DNA from: Flavobacterium rhamnosiphilum
GTDB taxonomy: Bacteria > Bacteroidota > Bacteroidia > Flavobacteriales > Flavobacteriaceae
Length of the DNA: 64,000 bases
Assembly (NCBI RefSeq): GCF_004349195.1
Contig: NZ_SMLG01000001.1
Coordinates: 620,001 to 684,000, forward strand
Direction: 5' to 3'
The notes beneath the pieces were generated by a model. It was given only the letters and a program-made list of their open reading frames with translations. It did no database searches and was not told the origin of the DNA. A program made the translations under genes and the position numbers. The first letter of the stretch is position 1. Each line of letters begins with the position of its first letter. Below are positions 18,233 through 24,040 of this stretch, piece by piece.

Positions 18233-18240
18233 TAACTTTG
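18233..18240 (+). promoter_or_regulatory. Putative -7 element directly before the vsr fusion gene
   Basis: TAACTTTG ends only 5 nt before the ATG at 18246. With the usual distance from the -7 element to the start point, the mRNA would be leaderless. Confidence 0.5.
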
Positions 18241-18245
18241 TATCT

Positions 18246-19241
18246 ATGGACAAGTTGACCGAAGAGCAAAGAAGAAGAAATATGCAAGCGGTTAAAGCGA
18301 CAGGTACAAAAATCGAGGTTGCTTTAGCGAAGTTTCTTTTTGCCCGAGGGCATCGTTACCGAAAAAACGACAAAACCGTCTTTGGAAAACCCGATCTAAC
18401 ATTCAAAAAACTAAAAATTGCTGTGTTTGTGGACGGAGAATTTTGGCACGGAAAAGATTGGGAAGAAAATAAAAACAGACTCAAAACCAATCAAGAATTT
18501 TGGATTAAAAAAATTGAACGTAATATTGAACGTGATAAAGAAGTCAACCAAAAATTGTTAGAAAATGGATGGACAACTTTAAGGTTTTGGGGTAAAGACA
18601 TCGAGAAAGATTTACTAAATTGCGCCATAGAAGTTGAAAATGCAATTAACGAAGCAAAAATGGATTTAAAAGAAAAAATATCGCTCGAAGAGATTAAAGG
18701 AAAACAATTCAGAGTTAGAATTGTAGAACCTGAATGCAATAAGGAAGCGGTTCTGACCCATTATATGCACAACAGCAAAAATGGAGTTTCTAAATTCTAT
18801 AAAAAAGATGCCGTAGAATACACTAAAGAGATTTTACAATACAAATATCCCGAGGAAACCATTACAAATTTAGTAGCCGAAGAAGCTTTACAATACGGTA
18901 TTTTCGACACTTTTTCAATCCCTTTTCCACCAATAGAAAACCCTAAATTCAAATTCATAGATTTATTTGCCGGAATTGGCGGTTTTAGATTGGCTATGCA
19001 AAATTTGGGAGGCAAATGCGTGTTTACAAGCGAATGGGATAAAGAAGCAAAGAAAACATACCGAGCCAACTTCGGAGAAACTCCATTTGGCGACATCACA
19101 AAAGAAGAAACTAAATCTTATATTCCTGACGGTTTCGATTTGGGCGTTTCCCTATCGGGTCGGGCTTTCCGTTGCAATCTTTTTGTTCGTTCCTCTCAAA
19201 AAGGATTTCCACTTCAATCCCTAACGCAAACCGTAGCATAA
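18246..19241 (+). pseudogene. Vsr endonuclease fused to a truncated HpaII-type C5-methyltransferase
   Basis: A 331-residue frame. Residues 1-130 are a very-short-patch-repair (Vsr) nuclease: MDKLTEEQRRRNMQAVKATG, HRYRKNDKTVFGKPDLTF, VFVDGEFWHG and ENGWTTLRFWG match the family, including the catalytic Asp and the metal-binding region. Residues about 240-298 are the start of a cytosine-5 methyltransferase (FIDLFAGIGGFRLAMQ motif I, VFTSEWD, NFGETPFGDIT), very like M.HpaII (CCGG). It breaks off after PDGFDL, just before the catalytic PCQ motif, and continues into 30 unrelated residues from a repeat-like segment. The methyltransferase part must be inactive; the Vsr domain may still work. It is the first half of a split restriction-modification locus. 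Confidence 0.85.
19141..19240 (+). repeat. Repeat-like segment that truncates the methyltransferase
   Basis: The segment beginning GGGCGTTTCCCTATCGGG replaces the expected methyltransferase sequence exactly where motif IV should lie. It ends with CCCTAACGC and a short tail 2 nt before the next ORF. Its composition differs from the flanks and it has no good codon pattern in any frame. From memory, closely similar text recurs across Bacteroidota genomes as spurious protein tails; this was not verified here. Confidence 0.5.
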
Positions 19242-19242
19242 T

Positions 19243-19461
19243 ATGGAAAATTACAAATCAATCACAAGAGAAGATTTTATGAAGTTTTTTCGTGATGATG
19301 AAAAGCTAAATGAGTTAACACCCGATGATAGAATTGAAATTTTCAGAACAATTTTATTAGGTTGTTCTGATTTTTCTAATCAACTTTTTGACGAAATATT
19401 ATCTGATTATTGTGTAGATAATCTCGAAGTAATTGAAATAAATAAAAATGGCAAACACTAA
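19243..19461 (+). CDS. Small acidic protein of unknown function
   Basis: A 72-residue acidic protein (MENYKSITREDFMKFFRD, then TPDDRIEIFRTILLGCSDFS). It is predicted helical, with no signal peptide or membrane segment and no recognised family. It starts 2 nt after the repeat-like segment and overlaps the following HNH gene by 14 nt, so the two are probably translated together. The tight coupling to a nuclease gene allows the idea of a regulator or inhibitor, but nothing in the sequence proves it. Confidence 0.55.
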   Translation: MENYKSITREDFMKFFRDDEKLNELTPDDRIEIFRTILLGCSDFSNQLFDEILSDYCVDNLEVIEINKNGKH

Positions 19462-20215
19462 TAATTGGACACGAGAAGAAACTATTGTTGCGTTTAATGT
19501 TTATTGTAAAATACCATTTAAAAGCAGTAGTAAAACGAATGCTGTAATTATTAAATATGCCAATATTATAGGTCGCTCACCTTCTGCTTTAAATATGAAA
19601 GTTGGGAATTTTGGACGTTTAGACCCAGAATTAAAAAAGCAAGGAATAGTTGGTTTAGTAAATGGAAGTAAACTTGAAGAAGATATTTGGAATGAATTTC
19701 ACGGAAATTGGGAGAAATTAGCCTATGAAAGCGAGTTATTGATTGCTAAATTCCAAAATAAAGCAATTGAAGAAATTGCAGATTTCGATTTAGAAAATTT
19801 ACCACAAGGGAAAGAAAGAGAAACAATTATTAAGGCAAGAGTTAACCAATCATTTTTTAGAAGTACAATTTTATCATCATACAATCAAAAATGTTGCATT
19901 ACAGGATTATCAATTCCAGATTTTTTAGTTTCAAGTCATATAGTACCTTGGTCAAAAGATGAAAATAATAGATTAAATCCCCACAATGGATTATGTTTAA
20001 ATTCGATTCACGATAAAGCATTCGATAAAGGTTTTATTACAATTACACCCGATTTTAAAATTAAACTATCTGATTATTTTAAAGATTTTTCTAAAGAAAA
20101 TGCCGTCACCGATTTATTTTTAAAATACGAAAATCAGTCTATTATTTTACCTAATAAATTCTTTCCATCAAAAGAATTTTTAGATTATCACTACCATAAT
20201 ATTTTCAAGAAATAA
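19448..20215 (+). CDS. HNH endonuclease, predicted restriction-type
   Basis: A 255-residue protein. The N-terminal part (NNWTREETIVAFNVYCKIPF, GRSPSALNMKVGNFGRLDPE) is the domain that commonly precedes HNH nucleases of the predicted restriction endonuclease group. The C-terminal HNH domain keeps its motifs: CCITGLSIPDFLVSSHIVPW (first Cys pair and the catalytic His), NPHNGLCLNSIHDKAFDKG (Asn and final His). It looks complete and active. It overlaps the 72-residue ORF. It sits between two fragments of an HpaII-type system and has no adjacent intact methyltransferase, so if it cuts unmodified DNA the host must be protected otherwise; it may target modified or foreign DNA. Confidence 0.85.
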   Translation: MANTNNWTREETIVAFNVYCKIPFKSSSKTNAVIIKYANIIGRSPSALNMKVGNFGRLDPELKKQGIVGLVNGSKLEEDIWNEFHGNWEKLAYESELLIAKFQNKAIEEIADFDLENLPQGKERETIIKARVNQSFFRSTILSSYNQKCCITGLSIPDFLVSSHIVPWSKDENNRLNPHNGLCLNSIHDKAFDKGFITITPDFKIKLSDYFKDFSKENAVTDLFLKYENQSIILPNKFFPSKEFLDYHYHNIFKK

Positions 20216-20916
20216 TTGTAATTCACGACCAAAGAACAAACCAAACAGCAGAATTAGGCTTTAGTATTAAATCCCAATTAGGCGGTGATGCCACACTTTT
20301 AAATGCTGGAAAAACGACCAATTTTATTTATCAAATTTTGGATTTCAAACCAACTGAAAGCGAAATAAAAGCAATCAACGAAATTGATACAAGAAGTAAA
20401 ATTAAAGACAGAATTGAAGCGGTAAAAAACGCAGGTGGAAAATTAAAATTCGTAACGCTTGAACAAGATGTTTTTAAAAATAATTTAGTGCTTATTGACA
20501 GTTTATTACCAAACATTGTAGCAGAAATTATTAAGACGTTTTTCACGTCAGCTTTAAGTTCTATAAAAGACTTAACCGAAAACATCAACAAATCAAATCC
20601 ATTAAACTACGACACTCAATTTGCACATACATTTTACGACTATAAAGTAAAACGCTTCTTGACTGATGTTGCTTTAGGAATGACACCTTCAAAGGTTTGG
20701 ACGGGAATTTATGATGCAACAGGTGGATATTTAGTTGTAAAAGAAAACGGAGATATTTTGTGCTACCATATTTACAACCGTAACCAATTTGAAGACTATT
20801 TATTTGTAAATACAAAGCTTGAAACTGCAAGTAGTACTCGACACGATTTTGGAAAAATATTTGAAGAAAACGGACAATATTATTTCAAGTTGAATTTGCA
20901 AATACGATTTAAATAA
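20200..20916 (+). pseudogene. 5'-truncated HpaII-type restriction endonuclease
   Basis: The frame is open from 20200 (overlapping the HNH gene end) to the TAA at 20914-20916. It reads IVIHDQRTNQTAELGFSIKS, then LLNAGKTTNFIYQI, LNYDTQFAHTFYDYKV, CYHIYNRNQFEDYLF and a KLNLQIRF end. These match R.HpaII from about residue 130 to its C-terminus (the family is about 358 residues). The first third is missing and no start codon with a proper context precedes it; the first in-frame ATG-like start is inside the domain at about 20338. It is the remnant of the endonuclease partner of the upstream methyltransferase fragment. Confidence 0.82.
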
Positions 20917-20935
20917 CAGGCTGAAAATAACGCCA

Positions 20936-21067
20936 GACGCCCAACAGCGGTTTTGATATAGTGGGGTTTTAGTGGAATTGCCGTTTCGCGTTAACTTTTC
21001 TACAAAGCCGAAAATTGAAAGGTTACGAACTCAACCGCCATCTCAAAGCAGCTAACCGTTGTACAAT
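20936..21067. repeat. attC-like imperfect palindromic repeat, copy 1
   Basis: About 120 nt. The 5' end GCCCAACAGCGGTT pairs imperfectly with the 3' end AACCGTTGTAC, and the inner part has an asymmetric TTTAGTGGAATTGCCGTTTCG and GAAAGGTTACG. A clearly homologous copy lies at 36385-36510. The outer GCCCAAC fits the integron-type RYYYAAC box, while the opposite GTTGTAC misses GTTRRRY by one base. It begins about 20 nt after the HpaII remnant and ends where the next ORF starts. Confidence 0.7.
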
Positions 21068-21097
21068 AAATCACTAAAATTAATAATTCGAATTAAA

Positions 21098-21469
21098 TTG
21101 ATAAAGTATTTAAAATATCTGATTTCACTCTTTCTGGCTTTTGGCCTGATGGTTAATGATGGTGCTTTAGATTCTCCATCAAATTCAGTAGATTATTATC
21201 AATTCTCGAACGTAATTATCAGAAGAGAATGGAGTTATAAGAGTTCCAAATTATACCTGTTCAATCAGATAAAGTCGTCTAAAAAGACTTCATATTCAAT
21301 TTTCTTAACATACCTTAAGTTTAAAGATGTTTATAATCTTCAAATTCGGGTTCTTCTAAAATTACGAACGCTGCTGTATCAAAAAGTAAGTTTATTTACA
21401 ATGCAACACGTCTTCATAAATGAAATGATTACTTCAAGACACTCCTGTGAAAGTTTATACATAGCCTAG
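21098..21469 (+). CDS. Small protein with N-terminal membrane segment, unknown function
   Basis: About 123 residues if the TTG at 21098 is used, giving a basic start and hydrophobic stretch (KYLKYLISLFLAFGLMVND) followed by a polar, Ser/Lys/Tyr-rich body ending SCESLYIA. No ATG is available upstream in frame; another TTG (21059) lies at the edge of the palindromic repeat. No family is recognised. A second small basic ORF follows 79 nt later, and the two may form a pair. Confidence 0.45.
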   Translation: MIKYLKYLISLFLAFGLMVNDGALDSPSNSVDYYQFSNVIIRREWSYKSSKLYLFNQIKSSKKTSYSIFLTYLKFKDVYNLQIRVLLKLRTLLYQKVSLFTMQHVFINEMITSRHSCESLYIA

Positions 21470-21548
21470 AAAATTTCTTTTCTAAGCATTTATGCAATTC
21501 AATGCATAAGATGATAAAACAAATGTCTAATCATTTATCATTTACAAA

Positions 21549-21731
21549 ATGTATAAACACATTAATAAAACACGTTTGGAGCAATCTAAACGCCCTATTC
21601 ATTGGGCAAAAAGAAAAATTATCCTAATTATTACGGCATTTATGATCGGAATGTCAAACGGAATGAACGTGGGAGATAATACGATTAACGGAAATCAAAA
21701 TCACACGGAGCAACAACATAAAAAAGATTGA
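21549..21731 (+). CDS. Small basic protein with one hydrophobic segment, unknown function
   Basis: A 60-residue protein: a strongly basic start (KTRLEQSKRPIHWAKRKI), one hydrophobic stretch (IILIITAFMIGMSNGM) and a polar Asn/Gln/His-rich tail. This pattern suggests a single-pass membrane protein with its N-terminus in the cytoplasm. No family is recognised. It lies at the end of the accessory island, behind the other small membrane-type ORF. Confidence 0.45.
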   Translation: MYKHINKTRLEQSKRPIHWAKRKIILIITAFMIGMSNGMNVGDNTINGNQNHTEQQHKKD

Positions 21732-22071
21732 TTTGATTGCTATAAACACCTTGTACAAAACAAGTTTAGCCGAATTTGGCAATAATTTTTTATTTGAGGT
21801 CAATCTTGCATTTGCTTCAATAACAATAATCCAAAAATTAAATGGTATTGTAGTCTAAAACCCGAGCTAAGTCTGAGTGATGACGTCAAGCGGTCTAAAA
21901 AATCCGATGGTGCCGATGTTTCAGCGGTTCGATGGCGGTTTTGCAAACCGTGCCTACAATGAGGAGTATTCACAATGAAATAAAAAGAAGAAAGCCATTC
22001 GTGATGAATGGCTTTCTTATGTGAAAAAAGGAATTGTAGCGATAGCTTATAAATTTAAAAACGGTACGCTT
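21732..22071. other. Gap with a GC-richer segment and a 32-codon ORF-like stretch
   Basis: The first 130 nt are AT-rich without features. From about 21860 to 21979 the sequence is GC-richer and contains a 32-codon frame (21880-21978) ending DGGFANRAYNEEYSQ, plus the small palindrome CGGTTTTGCAAACCG. It may be a gene tail left by recombination or another dispersed repeat. A hairpin terminator follows at 21986-22020. Confidence 0.4.
21986..22020 (-). terminator. Terminator of the SPOR-domain gene
   Basis: AAGAAAGCCATTC and GAATGGCTTTCTT form a 13-bp stem with a 5-nt loop. On the minus strand a T-rich stretch follows, so it most likely ends the SPOR gene. It may also stop transcripts from the island. 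Confidence 0.8.
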
Positions 22072-22461
22072 TTATTTGTTAGGCTTTATTAAATGTACAT
22101 TGCTGTAGCTTTTTTTAATTTCAATAAGATTTCGTTCTGCTTCAATTCGTGTTTTGAAATTCCCAACCCAAACTTTGTAATTCGGAGTGAAGAATGTAAT
22201 AGTACCATCTATGTCTCTGAATTCTTGCTTGAAATCATTCAATGTTTTTTTTGCTTTTTCGCTGTCTCCACTGAAAATTTGAATTTTATAATAGTCATTT
22301 ACAGTGTTTGTAACATTTGTTTTTCTCTTTTCATTCAATAATTGTTCAAATTTAGAGTCTTGATTTACTCTGATGTTTCCGTCTTGAGCGTTTGCATTAC
22401 AATAGGAAATAAATAAGGTAAGAGAGATAAAAAATGCTTTTCTAAGGGCTAAAATTCTCAT
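22072..22461 (-). CDS. Secreted SPOR-domain protein
   Basis: About 129 residues from ATG at 22461: a signal peptide (MRILALRKAFFISLTLFISYCNANAQ), a short linker, and a C-terminal SPOR domain (YYKIQIFSGDSEKAKKTLND, then YKVWVGNFKTRIEAERNLIEIKK). SPOR domains bind peptidoglycan, often glycan strands lacking stem peptides at the division site. A longer reading from a TTG at 22482 is rejected because it would begin inside the promoter element. It is transcribed divergently from the actA operon. Confidence 0.88.
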   Translation of the reverse strand: MRILALRKAFFISLTLFISYCNANAQDGNIRVNQDSKFEQLLNEKRKTNVTNTVNDYYKIQIFSGDSEKAKKTLNDFKQEFRDIDGTITFFTPNYKVWVGNFKTRIEAERNLIEIKKSYSNVHLIKPNK

Positions 22462-22479
22462 AATGTGATTGTTTTTGTG

Positions 22480-22508
22480 CAAAAGTACTATTTAATGATT
22501 GATAGCAA
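22480..22508 (-). promoter_or_regulatory. SPOR gene promoter
   Basis: On the minus strand TTG (22506-22508), an 18-nt spacer and TACTTTTG (22480-22487) match the Bacteroidota promoter. The ATG lies about 19 nt downstream of the -7 element. Confidence 0.75.
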
Positions 22509-22563
22509 ATACTAAATGTTATTTAGAATTGATATAAATTGAAATTAAGACTATTTTAAGGTT

Positions 22564-22592
22564 TTGAGAATAGTTCTTAAGTCGTATTTTTG
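22564..22592 (+). promoter_or_regulatory. Promoter of the alternative complex III operon
   Basis: TTG (22564-22566), 18 nt, and TATTTTTG (22585-22592) form a near-ideal promoter. Transcription should start near 22598, giving an 80-nt leader before actA. No terminator-like structure was seen until 34126, consistent with one long transcript actABCDEF-coxBA. Confidence 0.75.
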
Positions 22593-22676
22593 TCCAAGTT
22601 TTTAAATAAAGGATCAGTTTTTATAATTCAATTAGAAAAAACTGTGCCAATTTTTAGTAGATAATCATTATACTAT

Positions 22677-24011
22677 ATGAAAAAGGTGGGTAACCATAAT
22701 TCGATCTCAAGGAAATTATTTTTTAGCATAGCTTTGATGCTATCTTTTTCCTTTACTTCATTTGCTCAAGAAGCTACACCTGCGGCCGATGCTTCAGCTC
22801 CGGATGCTTCAGCTACTTCGCAAAGTGCAGACCCAGTAAAGGGTAAAGAGCTTTTTAACGCAAACTGTGCTGCATGTCACAAACTTGATGCTAAATCAAC
22901 AGGTCCTGCTCTTAGGGGGGTGTCTGCTAAATATGATGCTGCATGGCTTCATAAGTGGGTTCGTAATAGTTCAGACTTAATTAAATCTGGCGATGCTCAG
23001 GCTGTTAAGGTTTTTGAAGAAAATAATAAGGCTGTAATGTCTGCTTTTCCTCAATTGTCAGATGGTGATATTGATAATATCATTGCGTATACTTCAGAGC
23101 CTAAAGCTGAAGTTGCTGCTCCAGGACCTGGTGGTGCTGAAGTTCCTGGTAAGCCTGCTGTAGACAGCGGAATTTCAAACAATATTATATTAGGTGCTTT
23201 GGCGCTTGTTATGGTTATTCTGGTTGTGATGTTATTTTTGGTAAACAAGGTTTTATCTAAAGTGGCAAAAGCAAACGGTATCGAGACAGCTCCAAAAGCT
23301 CCAACAACTCCTATATGGAAAGCATTTGCCAGAAATCAGTTTTTGGTTTTAGTTACGGCAATATTCTTGCTTTTGGCGAGTGGTTATTTTGTATATGGGT
23401 ATTTAATGCAAATTGGTGTAGACCAGAATTATCAGCCTATTCAGCCTATTCATTTCTCGCATAAAATTCATGCCGGAGATAATGAAGTTAACTGTAAATA
23501 TTGTCACTCTGCTGCAAGAGTCAGTAAAAATGCTGGAATTCCTTCTTTGAATGTTTGTATGAACTGTCATAAGAATATTGGTGAAGTTGCTGAAACTACT
23601 GCTACTCCGGAATACAGTAAAGCATTCTATGATGAGCAAATCCAAAAATTATATACTGCGGTTGGTTGGGATAAAACAACTCAAAGTTATACCGGAAAAA
23701 CGCAGCCTGTAAAATGGGTTCGTATTCATAATTTACCTGACTTCGTTTATTTCAATCACTCTCAACACGTAACTGTTGCCGGAATCGAATGTCAAACGTG
23801 TCACGGTCCGGTTCAAGAGTATGAAATTCAAAAACAATTTGCTCCATTAACAATGGGTTGGTGTATAGATTGCCATAGAAAAACGGATGTTAAAATGGAA
23901 GGCAATGAGTACTATACTAAAATTCATGATGAACTTTCTAAGAAATACGGTGTAGACAAATTGACTGCAGCGCAAATGGGAGGTTTAGAATGTGGTAAAT
24001 GCCACTATTAA
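22677..24011 (+). CDS. actA: Alternative complex III subunit ActA, multiheme cytochrome c
   Basis: A 444-residue protein that passes electrons from the menaquinol site towards the oxidase. After a signal peptide (cleaved near FAQ, about residue 31) comes a monoheme domain (CAACH near 63), a Pro/Ala/Gly linker, a hydrophobic segment (about 168-190), a second one (about 219-243), and the pentaheme region with CKYCH, CMNCH, CQTCH, CIDCH and CGKCH at about 275, 294, 371, 396 and 439. The total is six CXXCH sites, one more than the classical pentaheme ActA, because of the N-terminal extra domain. First gene of the operon. Confidence 0.92.
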   Translation: MKKVGNHNSISRKLFFSIALMLSFSFTSFAQEATPAADASAPDASATSQSADPVKGKELFNANCAACHKLDAKSTGPALRGVSAKYDAAWLHKWVRNSSDLIKSGDAQAVKVFEENNKAVMSAFPQLSDGDIDNIIAYTSEPKAEVAAPGPGGAEVPGKPAVDSGISNNIILGALALVMVILVVMLFLVNKVLSKVAKANGIETAPKAPTTPIWKAFARNQFLVLVTAIFLLLASGYFVYGYLMQIGVDQNYQPIQPIHFSHKIHAGDNEVNCKYCHSAARVSKNAGIPSLNVCMNCHKNIGEVAETTATPEYSKAFYDEQIQKLYTAVGWDKTTQSYTGKTQPVKWVRIHNLPDFVYFNHSQHVTVAGIECQTCHGPVQEYEIQKQFAPLTMGWCIDCHRKTDVKMEGNEYYTKIHDELSKKYGVDKLTAAQMGGLECGKCHY

Positions 24012-24040
24012 TCAAATTATTAAGATTTTAATATTTATAT

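Noticed and set aside
22462..22482. TTG start for the SPOR protein
   Set aside because: It would begin in the predicted promoter and transcription start region; the ATG at 22461 gives a clean signal peptide.
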